A stretch of DNA of 64,000 nt from Oikopleura dioica (lineage: Eukaryota; Chordata; Appendicularia; Copelata; Oikopleuridae), in contig OU015566.1 in assembly GCA_907165135.1 (NCBI GenBank), positions 7,858,157 to 7,922,156 of the forward strand, read 5' to 3'. Positions 36,078-47,585 of this stretch are shown here, piece after piece. A program made the translations under genes and the position numbers. The notes under the pieces were generated by a model. The model was given only the letters and a program-made list of their open reading frames with translations, was not told the origin of the DNA and searched no databases. Each line of letters begins with the position of its first letter. The first letter of the stretch is position 1.

Positions 36078-39000
36078 ATGTGCTCGATTGGGCGTTTCGA
36101 AGCACTATGGCGCGCACTAGAATATTCCTCAAAGGATAAAGTCGAATCCCTTTTGCAAGAAACAGGCTATCTGAATGGTCTACGGGACGGCTTGTCCATC
36201 TTCAAAACAGCAGGAGGCTCTCCAGCAATCAAACAAATTGAAAACGATAAAAACTTGAACGCTACAGACAAATTACTGATTACCCGTTTCTCGGCACTAA
36301 TGAATCTTGACGAGCAGCAAGCGAAATCGACGACAGAAGCGTACTTTGGCTCTCAATTGAAGAAAATGGTGCAGAAAGATCAATTTGAGTCCGAAGCAGA
36401 TAGTAACAAATCTGAAGAACTGTCTGAAATACTGTCCTTTTTCTGCGCGGATAAACTGTATCTTTTGAGGAGCATCGAGCTTGTCCTATCACTTAAAAAT
36501 TCAAATCGAGCAGATCTTGGAGTCAGTAATGTCAAGATCGAAGGGAAGTCTCTTATTGACCAGCTTGAAAAGCTTCTCAAATCTCCGCCCGTGCCGAACA
36601 GAAGTCGCGATCTCAACTCACAAATGATCTCCGTCCTTCACCTACAGCACCTCCGCGAAAGAATGCGCTTGCTGCAATGTATTCTTCTATACGTCCAAAC
36701 TCATACTTTTCAAAAGCCAGAAATCGAGCGGCTCTTCAAAATCTCGAAAAAGTTCTTCTTCCTCCTCAATCCTTCCACTGCCTATCTCGTCGACGCTACT
36801 GTCGTCTCGAAGCTAACCGAATCTGCTGCCGTTCTACTCCAACTAGTCCTTATCAAAACTCTCTCATCAAGCGTCTTTCTCTCTGATTCCGTGGACAGGT
36901 CTTTCCTAGAAACAGTCAACGACAGTCTCACAGTCCTGTTCGACACCGAAGTCAAAATTCTCTCGCCACTTCAGCTTGCCTGGGCGATGGTCAGATTTGT
37001 CCAGGCAGAATCTTTTCCATCCGCGGACGAGACGATCTTGACTGAAAGACTCGCCACGATGGCATTCGAAAGTGGTCTGTGGCACATTGCTAGAACTATG
37101 ATCGACATGCATCACTTGAGTCAAAGCATTGCCGGCGACGCTGCTGCAGCAACCATTCTTTCCTTGGTGAATACAACTCTTGAGCGATTTGACGCAGAAA
37201 GTGCTGGCGGAGTCATCGAATTAACGGAAACAATCGCCGCCTGCTTGAGTAAAGATGATGTTTCCGAGAGTTTCTGGTCGAAATTTGAGCTGAGAGATCC
37301 AGAGGCACATGAACTGCCTGGAATTGCTGGATTCATGAGCACGCAGATCAAAATGTTGCCCCTGGATTTTGAAGTTACTTTCAAACTCTTGGCAGCATCG
37401 TGTTCAGCGAAAAAACCAACAGAAGCTGTTGCTAGAGTTTTAGGAGAGATACAGTTTGTTACCGAGCAGATTACAGGAGAAGAAACAGCCGAAGAAATTT
37501 TTGATGGAGAGAATGATCAATGGCAGCTGAGGATTCCCAAGCAAGTTGCTTGCTTTGATGTCCCAGAAGGAGCAGTAGGCAGTCTTTATCAGTTCCACTT
37601 TGGAGCTGTTGTACAGTGGGAACTCGAAGAGAAGGGTTCCGCCTGGCCAATGATCGAGCAGCTCTTGAATTCGCCGAATTATTCTTCGGAAGTCTTGGCT
37701 GCAGGGCTGAGAATTTACTCGAGATGCAGAACAGAGGCTTCCGGAGCAACGAGACCTCCTTGCATGAGACACATTCTATACCGACTTTTCAAAACTAAAC
37801 TCGGCCGTTACTCGTACGACAAAGATTTTAACCTGATGAAGAAAATCCTCCACGCCGTTTTATCAGAAGGAGAGACGAAGAGCTTGTCAGAATCATTTTC
37901 AGTCTTTCAAAGTATTCTACCAAATCACAACAATAGTAAGAGCAGCCACTGGCGACAGATTTTCATGGACGAGCGCGAATCCGGAAAGTTTGATGTCGTT
38001 GCGGTCATTCTGGATATGATGGATCATTTTGCTTCAAAGAGCACGGAGCTTTCTCTTGGACAGGATGATCTTCTGAACTCGAGCATAGAAACAGTCCTAA
38101 CCGAGCTTTTCCCCAGTCACTTGTCCTGGAAATATAACTCCGTGAGCACCAGGATCTCCATTTCTCTCAGACTTCTCAACATTATCAAAACATGCTACGA
38201 TCGCCCGAAACTCAGGCACAGTTCACAAAAGATTCTCTTCCTTGATTTAAAACTTGATTTTTGTGAACTGAAAATAGTGTTATGGCAAAAATGGTTCGAA
38301 ATTTGTTCCAAACTGATGAAGCAATGTGCAAAACAATGCTGCTACTGTGCTGCGTAGACTCAAATGAGCTGGATGAATCTGCTGCGTCTTCTGTTGTATT
38401 TACTGAATTATTGGCAAAACAAGTGTCTTCTTCGTTTTATTCTATGGAACATATTCTCAAAGTTGCACAGGTAATAGTAATTTATATTTATTGAAGTCGC
38501 GTATTTATTATACAGATCAGTTCAAAAGATGTATGAACTGGATATGTTAAGTAATCATGGTTCATTTAATAATTTCAGCAAAATGACTCGTCAATGATCG
38601 AAGAAATCCTGACATCGAAAACATCCGGCGCCGAATCCATAGGTTGTTGCGTAATCAAGGCAGTCTCTGGTTTTATCTTCAATCGTTCGGATACAAAACT
38701 GCCATTTCATGCGATTCGTCTTCTTCGGCGACTTTGTCACTTCAACTCTATCTCACTTCACGCGACTTTAGGATCTCATGTTTATTCACTCAAAAGGTAC
38801 ATATCCAACAACAAGTCGTATTAGTTTTGCCTTTCATTTCATTCAGATTTTGAAATTTTCGATTATATTTATAGCTGAAGTATCTCCCGCTTTGTAATAA
38901 GTCCGAACCATTTTTAGTTCAATCCTGCGGAAAATCGAGGACGAAGAAAACTTCAAAGATTTACAGATTCCAATCGTCGAACTCTTAGCTACAATCGCGG

Positions 39001-42000
39001 AGCATCAACCCTCTTTGCTCGAAATTTTCCTCGGCCTCGAAGATAAAGACAAAGAGTCAGGGGAAAAGAAAATCGGCAAACAATCTTGCCTACCATTTGT
39101 TCTTGATCTTATTGAAACAAGGTTCTAAAATATTTGTTGGGGAAATTTTTAAATGTCTATTTAGCGATGAAAATATAGCATTCAGCGAAATGGAGAGCGC
39201 TTTCAGATTTTTGCATGCACTCTGGGCGGGAAAGAAAGATTCGCACAAGTATTTCAAAGTCTTGAGAATTCTGAGAAAGCGAGATGACTTCTGGGAGTCA
39301 ATCTTCAAGCCTCTGTATACGAACATTGGCGAATCTGATGCTCTCTTACGGTAATAGCGCTTATCTGATTGTAATATTCACTCCTAAAATTAGGAACCAT
39401 GCGACGATAACAGTTCTTTCTCATGTCTTGTCTATCATTGCTTACGAGTTCTACTACTCGACGAAGATTGACGATGCATTTTCGAAAGAACTTAAAATGC
39501 TTGCTGACTCGAAAAAGATGGAAGACTGGGTTGAAGTGATAGAAGATGCGCCAATTCAGTTGGCCGAGTTGCAGAACTCAAAGGTAAAGAATGGCCTGTT
39601 CTCCAGCGCTAGAATTATGTTAAGGCATTTAACGATGAACGAGATGCACTCTTGTGTCTTTGTGAAAGCTGGAGATGCTTCTGGTTGATCTTCAATAAAG
39701 AGGATTACTTTTCAATCGAATCGAAGCGCAAGTTCTTTTACTCACAGATCGTAGCTGGCGCAGAAGTCCTTCCATCCCTCGTGAACCGACTCGAAAGTGG
39801 CGAGGATGCGACTAGCTTGCAACATGTTGCTGCTTTGATCTCATCAAGCTGCATCTCCGCAGCTAAAAAGTGCCTTGGTGGATTTGAAGCCGCAAAGGTA
39901 AATTTGGGTTCTCTTCCTTGATTTCAATTACTCTTTTCAGAACATCGACATGCTCTTGCACTCTCAAAAGTCACTCGAAGCTCTGGAAGAGTATGCAACT
40001 GAGCCTCAAATTCGAAATACTGTTATCGACTGGCTCACTCTTTGTACCTTGTTCCTGCATCAGATTTCTAGCGATATGGATATGGGACTAATTTCAAGTT
40101 TGCATTCAATTTGCACGAGACTGCTTCAATCAGGCGAGGTGAAACTCCAAGTTCAAGCTGTACTTTTGGTTCAGCAGACGTTTATTTCGAGCTCGGTGAA
40201 ATCGTGGAGACAGGTTTGAAAATGTACAGATAAAGAGATGAGTGTTGTTGATTATAGGTTGCGTCGAAGAATTATATCATGGAAACGATGATCGAGTTGC
40301 TTTGTACAGTTATAAAAGAGCGAGAAAATTTCAATTTGGCTGATATTATCATCACATTCTTGGTGACAGTAATCGAGGAAGAAGGTGAGTCGTTTTAGAA
40401 CATTTTGATAATGTTGCGACTTCGAAATTGTTTTCGGCAGATGGGGCAGTTAAAGTTAGATCTTCTCATCAGAGTTTGGAGACAACCGTAGCAGAATTGA
40501 TGTCCACACTGCAAACAGCATTTCTGACGTTCATTTCCATAGGGTTCTAGGCAGATCATGCATTCACCCTTACTTGACGAACGAATATAATTGTTCAATT
40601 GATTATTTTCGGCAGCGACTTTTCGACTCACTTCGCAGATTTTTTCTATTTGTTCGCATAGTTGATCATTTTCCTGTCTCAACTCATCGAAACGATCTTC
40701 ATTTTGTAAACGCCAGTCTTCGTAACGATCTTCTTCTTGTTTGTTCATCAAATCGCAAAGCTCGAAAACGTTAAACACAATAAACTGATGGAAACTCATA
40801 TGAAAAATCGCAAAGTGATACTTTTTCCTCTTCCAGATCTTCATTTATTCGTTCTTGAATCGAAAGCATTTGTAGAGTACGCGCATTTTTATTTTGCTGG
40901 ATTTGATATTCTTTCGCAAGACCGACGAATCGAATCTTCATTACATTTAAAAAGATCAACGGGTTTTCCATCTCAAGAGCTTTCAAATTGGCTCCCACAT
41001 TTTGATTAGGATCGCGATACCAGATTGTATCCTCTTCTTCTTTGGTCTCAAGCAAAGCGAGCGTTTCGTCAAGTTTTCCACTTTGGAGAGCTTTTTCAAA
41101 GAATGTAGCTGCTCTCTTCTTTAGCATACTCGTTTGGGTCGCGAGAGTTTTCTCTTTCGTGTATTCGTTCTCTTTGAAACTATCATTCGTCTGTAGACCC
41201 GGCAGGAACCGATCGAAAGCAGACTTTTCTCTTTTCTCAGCAGATACAGCGCTCTGGTCGCCATCGTGGTCGCGGCCTTCTAATCGATAGGGATCCCATA
41301 AATAGCAAAAGTCTGTTATTTTTGTCATTTGAATTCAAATTTGAAAGTTTTTTTTTAATTTCTACTATTCAGTCAGACTTGGATAAGGAAGGTACTCAAT
41401 TTATATGATTCGGTGTTTATTTAGTAGGGCAAAAACCACTTAGCAGTAGCGCCAAACAACATCGCCAAACACAGGCTAAAATTTGTGCAGTACTCGAAAT
41501 GGGTCGTCCCTGAATGACTGACAGTTAAATAGGCTAACCTATTCTTCAGCTATTTGCAAGCACATATCGGACCTGGCGGTGATGTCTCGGCTTATTCTCA
41601 GCTCCGAGAAGCTTTACGACCCTGTGTCCGAACAATCGTCGAACGAGTGGCCAAGTTTGTACAAGCGACTTACTGTCCTCAATATCACGATGCAAAACCG
41701 CCTCGGACCTAGATTCCTTTCTGACAACCTCGACTGGGTTGGAGTTCATCAGGAGCGAATTCTGTATATCTTGGGCTTTGCTTTCAAAGAACCGCTTGCT
41801 ATTGAGTCATTGAAGGAGCTCATGACTGTTATTATGTATCTGAATGGACTGGCAGAACATAAAGAAGCCTGGATTACTCAAGTCGGACAAGGAGGCAATT
41901 CGGCAGCGCAGACGATTCAAGCTGTAGCGAGGATTGTTATTCACATACCCAAGTTTTTCGAACACTCGAAGGTATTTTCCCTGTCGTAAAATATTCTTAC

Positions 42001-42692
42001 CAGAGCTTCAGCTAACCGTTCGACTTGCAAGAGAAGAGAATCAAGATGAGTGCGTTCAGCTTTTGATCAAAATCTGCGCACTTAGCTTTGAGCTCATGTC
42101 GAAATTCTCCGCTCCAGTCAACCAAATCCTTCTCGACGAAGGCCTTGATGCTGCCCAATATCAAACCATCCTGCAGCCAGTTATGCACCATGTTCCTGAC
42201 AGTCATCTACCTTCCTATGGAGCTGCGATGTCTTGCCTAAGCCTCGGTGTTGGGCTTTTGGAAAGATGCACGAAGAGTACTGACGATGTCAAGTTCAAGA
42301 AGCAGGATGTGATGTATATGATCGACCAGTCTTTGAATCTGATAATGAGCCAAGCTGCTATTCTCGTAAGTTCAATTGAACATTCTTTGACATTAAAATT
42401 TCCGTAGTTCCTGAAGACGGATCACAAAGCACGCGAACTAGGACAATTCAAAAACTACTTGGGATCAGAACTTGAGCATTGTATTGTCGCAGTTCAACGA
42501 AGTTGCCGTGGCTCTTGGACTGTTTCACCATCAGGTTCTCTCAAAAATCACAGGCGATCAGGTTACACTATATTTTCAGCGTCTCCCCGAAGATCTCTCC
42601 GTCGAGCACGATCACAAACCGAAGGCAAGAACGATACCGAACACGGTATGCTCCAGCTTGCCGATCAGTTCCGAAAAGATGTTCTTTTATGA
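36078..42692 (+). CDS. NUP188: nucleoporin NUP188
   Basis: NUP188 is a large alpha-solenoid scaffold protein of the nuclear pore inner ring and partners with NUP93. The first exon is long (36078 to about 38215). Similarity to vertebrate NUP188 is clearest in ELFPSHLSWKYNSVSTRIS (vertebrate EMLPSYHKWRYNSHGVR) and in LSDNLDWVGVHQERILYIL (vertebrate ALDFVGVHQERTLQCL). It continues through exons at about 38278-38470, 38580-38800, 38920-39130, 39165-39350, 39395-39580, 39660-39898, 39940-40213, 40259-40384, 41550-41970, 42008-42366 and 42408 onwards. A 1,165-bp intron (40385-41549) holds a RING gene on the opposite strand. The junction near 38215-38278 needs a GC donor or other irregular splice. 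The last exon has two competing frames; the one containing FNEVAVALGLFHHQ looks more protein-like and may end at 42786. Confidence 0.88.
39911..39930 (+). repeat. shared intron motif in a NUP188 intron
   Basis: CTCTTCCTTGATTTCAATTA lies inside the 40-odd bp intron at about 39899-39940. It shares 19 consecutive bases with the MED25 intron at 44330-44348. Confidence 0.7.
40395..41328 (-). CDS. RING-finger protein nested in a NUP188 intron
   Basis: A C-terminal C3HC4 RING domain: CMICLEPYG, then CCLQCGHQFCYGC, then CPICRKQF. The spacing is normal and all eight zinc ligands are present, so E3 ubiquitin ligase activity is likely. A coiled coil precedes it (QENDQLCEQIEKICEVSRKVAAENNQ). Exon 1 begins at ATG 41328 (MTKITDFCYLWDPYR) and carries an acidic helical region with YRDPNQNVGANLKALEMENP. 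An intron of about 85-90 bp near 40750-40835 joins it to the RING exon, which stops at 40397-40395. The whole gene fits inside a NUP188 intron on the opposite strand, with its stop 10 bp from the host donor site. The N-terminal half is not recognised. Confidence 0.85.
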
Positions 42693-42812
42693 AAAAATGA
42701 CTTTCAAATTAATACTCAGTTCACTCTTCCACATGCATGGTTTAGGTCAATTATGTTTCCCACTGCCGTTAAATAAAATAAAATAAAAGATCTTTTCAAA
42801 AAATAATTTCAG

Positions 42813-45075
42813 ATGGTAAAGCTTGAGACAGAAAATGATGAAGAGAAAATTGTGGTTTTCTGCGTCGATGGCACAGCCGGGCTCGCTCCTTATTGGAAGC
42901 AAATGAAGAGAAATTATATCCGCCCTTCAATTCTGGCTCTTCAAGATTTGAAAAATGTAGAATCGGGTCAATACGGCTCTACCTGTTTCTCCACTGTGGT
43001 TTACGGAGCTGGTGATGGATTCGGCGGCCCTTATCATTGCATCAAAGAATATGAGGATACTTTTCGGCCAAAGACAGTTTTAGAGGACTTCGAAAATCTT
43101 GAACTTCAAGGCGGGGGTTTGGAAGATAGAACTCACTTGATTGAAGCCCTATCTGTTGCGTTGACAATTCTCGGGACATCCAATGCTCCTGAGAAGCACA
43201 TCGTTATCATCACCAACAGCGACTTCTACGATACAAAAGTTCACAATATCAACAACATGTTTTACACGCAAACGCTAGAACAGCTCGTCCAAGCATCAGT
43301 TTCTTGCCAAGCAAGAGTATCTGTTATCACGCCGCGGGTGATCAACTCGCTCAAGAATTTGTTCAATTCTGCTAATTTCGACGGTGCACAAAGCCAAGGA
43401 AATAAAATCGACGGGCATCACATGATCCTTACGCATTTTCCAATGGAGAATCAACCAGATCCCCCACAAAGTGTCGATTCTCAACGCCAGTCCCAGTCGA
43501 CTCCACAGAAAGAAGAAGTGAAGACAGAAGTTAAATCCGAGCCTCCATCTCAAGAAATGCCTCAAACACAAATCGCGCAGAATCCGACGATGATGCAAAA
43601 TACACAAGATCCGCCAAAGAGCATGGCGTTTAACCAAGGTGTATCTGGACAAATGCAACAGCCAGTGATGTCTCAAGCAGGAGGAATGCCGCAAAATCCC
43701 GGACAAATGGGCGGACAAGTTCAGCAACAAATGCAAAATCAACAGCAACCACAGCAAATGAATCAACAACAAATGAGCCAGCAGCAAATGCAACAACAAG
43801 GTCATCCAGGCCAACAAATCAATCAACAACAGAATCAGCAACAAAACCAACAACAGCAACAACAACAACCTAATTCCCAGCAGCAAAATAATCCCCAACA
43901 AAGTTAGTCGAAAGAGAGAATCCGACTTTATAATAATTTTAGACCAACAACAACAGTCGCAGAAAAAAATCTGGACTGGGGAGCTCAAATGGGCAGATCC
44001 CGCTGAACCTTCCCAAGAACGCCGAATCGGATGCTCGCTTTCCGCCCAGTCCCAGCCAGAAGTGGGCGAGGAATTCTTGAGAGGCTGCCAGCCTATTCTG
44101 AAAGTCAATTTCATTGATCAACCCATTCTTCAGGTGAACTCACTTTTCAGCGCAGTTTATAAATGCTTTTTTAGGCGGTGAAAGGCTTCTTTCAAAACTC
44201 AACCGTTTTATTGTTCAATTGGAATGAAAATCCAGTACCTTCTATAGGAAGAGAGATTCTCGGCAATCTTCACGGCATTATGACGCAGAAAAATCAAGTG
44301 GGAGTTATTAACGTCTCTGGGCAGGTTAGTCTTCCTTGATTTCAATTAGACATTTATTTTCTTTCCTAGGGTCAGAATCCGCCGAAAATGCTCGTAATGG
44401 TCTTCAACCAAAAGAATCGTAGCTTTTTGGGATTGATCCCCAACGATCCCGAGGGCTTCTTTACCAAGCTGAAAGAGGTTTATCAAATGAAGCGTCCTGC
44501 CCAGGATAGCATGAAGCAACAAAATCCCCAGCAGCCTCAGCAGCAACAACAAAACCCACAGCAACAGCAACAACAGCAGCAAAATCCTCAACAGATGAAC
44601 CAGCATCAGATGAATCCGAATATGCAAAGGCCCATGGTTTCGATGCCGATGAACACACAGGTAAACATAATAAGTCCATGTATTGGATCATGCTCATTTG
44701 AAATCATTTCCATAGATGCAGGGAATGATGCAAATGCGAGGAGCTGTGCCGAACCAGATGAACCCTGGTCAGCCCGTCATGGGCATGCAAAACTATATGC
44801 AACGACCACAAGGCCAGGTAACCTTTCTTTCCTTTATACAACCTAATCTACTTCAGATGGGCCAGCAGCAAATGGATCAGCAGCAGCACCATCATCAGCA
44901 ACAGAACCCGCAGCAGATGCAGCAATTTCAAATGCAGCAAATGCAACAGCAGAATCAACGCCAGAATTTCAACCCGTCGCAGAACAACGAGCAGCTGCGC
45001 CATTTACTGATCCAGAACAACAACAGAAACCCACAAATGAATCAGAACCAGGGTTATGGCAACCAAGGGTTTTAA
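42813..45075 (+). CDS. MED25: Mediator subunit 25
   Basis: MED25 is a metazoan and plant Mediator tail subunit that contacts activators such as VP16 and ETV/PEA3 factors. The start ATG 42813 follows AATAATTTCAG. The N-terminal von Willebrand A domain reads IVVFCVDGTAGLAPYWKQM (vertebrate FVIEGTANLGPY), with STVVYGAGD and LIEALSVALTIL. A very Gln-rich linker follows (43.45-43.9 kb). The PTOV/ACID activator-binding domain starts with KIWTGELKWADPAEPSQ (vertebrate AWSGVLEWQEKPKP), then AVKGFFQNSTVLLFNW and MLVMVFNQKNRSFLGLIPND. A second Gln/Asn/Met-rich tail (44.5-45.07 kb) ends at TAA 45075. Introns are 35-60 bp. One near 44326-44370 contains the shared TCTTCCTTGATTTCAATTA motif. The long open frame on the opposite strand over the Gln codons is an artefact. 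Confidence 0.92.
44330..44348 (+). repeat. shared intron motif in a MED25 intron
   Basis: TCTTCCTTGATTTCAATTA begins five bases into the intron that starts at about 44325 (GTTAGT donor). It is identical over 19 bases to the NUP188 intron copy. Confidence 0.7.
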
Positions 45076-45219
45076 ATTTGCCTCTAAAATTCTACTTATT
45101 GACTCTTTCCACTCGCTGCCCATTCTTTGTAAACAAATGTTTTTCCCCTTTTCGTGCAATCCTTCCTACCTTCGTTCAAAAAGCTTCAAATCGATCAATC
45201 TTTTCATTTTTAAGACAAA

Positions 45220-46051
45220 ATGTCGAAATCGGATGACAGTCAACCGCTCAAGAACATCGTCGTGTTTGTGATCTATTCAGCAGTTTTCATTCTCATGTTT
45301 ATCCTCCTTGCGAAGAGACAGATTTTCCGAATGAAGCTTCGGTACGACAAAAACTTCGACACGGGAAATGTTAATCTTCTCCCGAAATCATTTATCGATT
45401 CTGTGGATGAAAAGCTTGCAGCGGCAATAAAAGCGCGCCATCCTCCCCAACTGTTGCCAAGTTTGGACGAGGAAGTGACAGATCTGTGGCCGGAAACGAA
45501 GGTCCGCATGCGTGCTTTGGCAATCGTGGACGAGACGTTTATCAAGGAGCTGGAACCACTAGGAGACGATATTGCTAAAACACCAGAAGAAGATATTCTC
45601 GAATGGTATGAAAGGATCGCGAAGAAGTTTTCGACGCAGAATATCAGGTAGAAACGGGTAATGTGAGCAATAATAAGCAGTTCTAGCGCTCAAAACTTTC
45701 GCACTCTGGTAAATGCAATTCACGACTCCTACGTTCACGCTCGCTACATGGCCGAGCCATTTCCAACTAAAAACTACCACCAACTCGCCGAGAACTGCAA
45801 AACGGCCTTGGAGCGGCTCAGGTTACTAACTCGAATATTTATCGCGCTAACAAAAGTCTTTCCTAATCCGTATTCTAACCCGACAATTCAGAAAAGTGGC
45901 AAAAAGATATCCTAACAGCAAGAAAAAGTCCAAGAGCGCGACAGCTCAAGCCATTGGCACGGCGAAAAACGCCTTTCAAGCCGGGGCAACAATATTCACA
46001 ACAGCAATACGCGGCGGTTCTTCAAAGGAGGAGCATCAAAAACTTTTGTAA
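45220..46051 (+). CDS. C1orf43: C1orf43 (NICE-3) family membrane protein
   Basis: A single-pass membrane protein family known in humans as C1orf43/NICE-3; reported roles include Golgi-linked regulation of phagocytosis. The N-terminal TM segment is IVVFVIYSAVFILMFILLA, followed by KRQIFRMKLRYDKN (human VKRQIMRF). Later regions match the family: LPKSFIDSVDEKL, RMRALAIVDETF, and after an intron at about 45650-45684 the NFRTLVNAIHDSYVHARYM segment (human YLLDLRN...LLDGYETARY). A third exon from about 45893 gives a basic Ser/Lys-rich tail ending at TAA 46049-46051. The gene starts 144 bp after MED25 and converges tail to tail with the next gene. Confidence 0.82.
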
Positions 46052-46255
46052 TTACAAAAAAATCTAAGAATTTCTTCATTCTTCACATGAAATTTACCTT
46101 CTAATCATTCCCTGTAATAAATTTCCACCGTCGCAGTTTCATCCACGAGATACAGTATTCATCTCGTGAAGTTCTTTGGCCCTTCAATTTCGATTAATTC
46201 ATTGCAGTCTTATAAAAGTCATATAATAATCAGTGATATCAAGGAAGAGTAAAGG

Positions 46256-47171
46256 TTATTTATGTTCTGATGGAATCTCGTCGAGGACAGAGCTGATAGA
46301 AATGTTGTTGAGGACATTCGACGGAAGACTAGCGCGACGAAGGGATGCACGTCGAATTCGCTGGAGTTGTTTTGCTCTCTGGTTTTCATTTGAGGATTGA
46401 GAATGGATGCTTTCTGCCATTGACATGCGGCGGAAATTCTCAACTCGGCTAATAGGGTCAGATGAAATAGTCTCGGGCTCTTTTTGCATCCCAAGACGAT
46501 GGAGTTTTCTCTGAAGAGGATGAAATTGATAGCTATGTAGAGGTAGACTGACCTGGTAGTCGATGAATTTATCGCCACTTTTGATAAACATGGGCAAATC
46601 CTTCATGTCGCTGTTCAAATTGTCACTTGTAGGTTTTTCTGACTTGCGGCAAGCATTGATCATATCTGGGAGAAACCAGAGAAGGCCAAATGTAACTCCG
46701 ATGCATGCTCGAAAAATGCCCATGTTTTCGTCTTTGAAGACCTTTTGAAGGATCCCAGTGATGACGAGTCTACGCAATTGTAAGAGAAAGGCTGCCGAAC
46801 TCAACTTACGTAGTTATGATGAACCAAGCAGCACAGCTAAAGAAGAAGTTGAAAGTGTTGAATCTAGCCAGTGCGCCTTGGACAACCCGTCGTTTGATTT
46901 CAGTCTCAGTTCCTTCATTAGAGTCGCCATCTGAGTTTTTTATCCGAACATCTCTAATCATGCACTATAAAATCAACAGAAAAGAAAAAAATACTGACTT
47001 GACTTCAAGTTCGGGAATAAGCTTCGCATTATCTTCAAAAAATACCGATCTTCTTCGTTGACTGGAATTACTGAAATCAAATTATAGAACAGTTCTATCA
47101 GACCTCTTATCTTACTTTGAGACTGTACTCGTTGATCGCTGAATATCCGTAATACTAGTGTCCAAACTCAT
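46256..47171 (-). CDS. protein with two TM segments, unrecognised
   Basis: Four exons on the minus strand. The start is ATG 47171 (MSLDTSITDIQRS). Short introns lie at about 47071-47115, 46962-47000 and 46757-46808. After a soluble Arg/Ser-rich N-terminus there are two hydrophobic stretches: FNTFNFFFSCAAWFIITTLV (spanning the third junction) and IFRACIGVTFGLLWFLPDM. A hydrophilic C-terminal tail of about 120 residues follows, rich in Arg and Ser (RIRRASLRRASLPSN), with possible basophilic kinase sites (RRAS). It stops at 46256, about 200 bp from the C1orf43 stop. I do not recognise the family. Confidence 0.7.
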
Positions 47172-47585
47172 TTTCTCTCTCGTTTATTTTTGCCTCGGAG
47201 TTTTTGTCGGAAAGGATTATTGAAACATGTTCTAGAGACCTGTATTTATGTTTGTCTAGAGAATGTACATGCATTGGATGATCCTTGGCTTAGCCTAAAC
47301 AGTTGCATTTGTGTACTTTGTTGAATTCAGAATACCCAGTCGCGCCAGTTTTCAGGTTTTCTATAGTCTAAATTCAGGCTAAACAAAAGGCGTCTTCCAA
47401 TACCAGTAAAACTCAGTAGATGCTCGTATTTGGTAATCTAGCGCTGCTTCCTGCACCTGCAAAGAAGAAAGCGTCGGAACAAAGAGCTCATCCTTCTTGG
47501 CTTATTTTTTGAAAAAATATCATCAGACAGAAGCAACAAAAGGAACAAGAATAGAAAGCGAAGGGAGTGTTTTTTCAATGCTTCT
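47172..47585. other. intergenic region
   Basis: About 410 bp between the start of the two-TM gene and the end of DHFR (both minus strand). No distinct element is seen. Confidence 0.35.

Noticed and set aside
43296-44114. 272-codon Leu-rich frame antisense to MED25
   Set aside because: It arises from the complement of Gln codons (CAA/CAG read as TTG/CTG). MED25 on the other strand has clear domain similarity.
44346-44627. Leu-rich minus-strand frame
   Set aside because: Same Gln-codon shadow over the second MED25 Gln-rich stretch.
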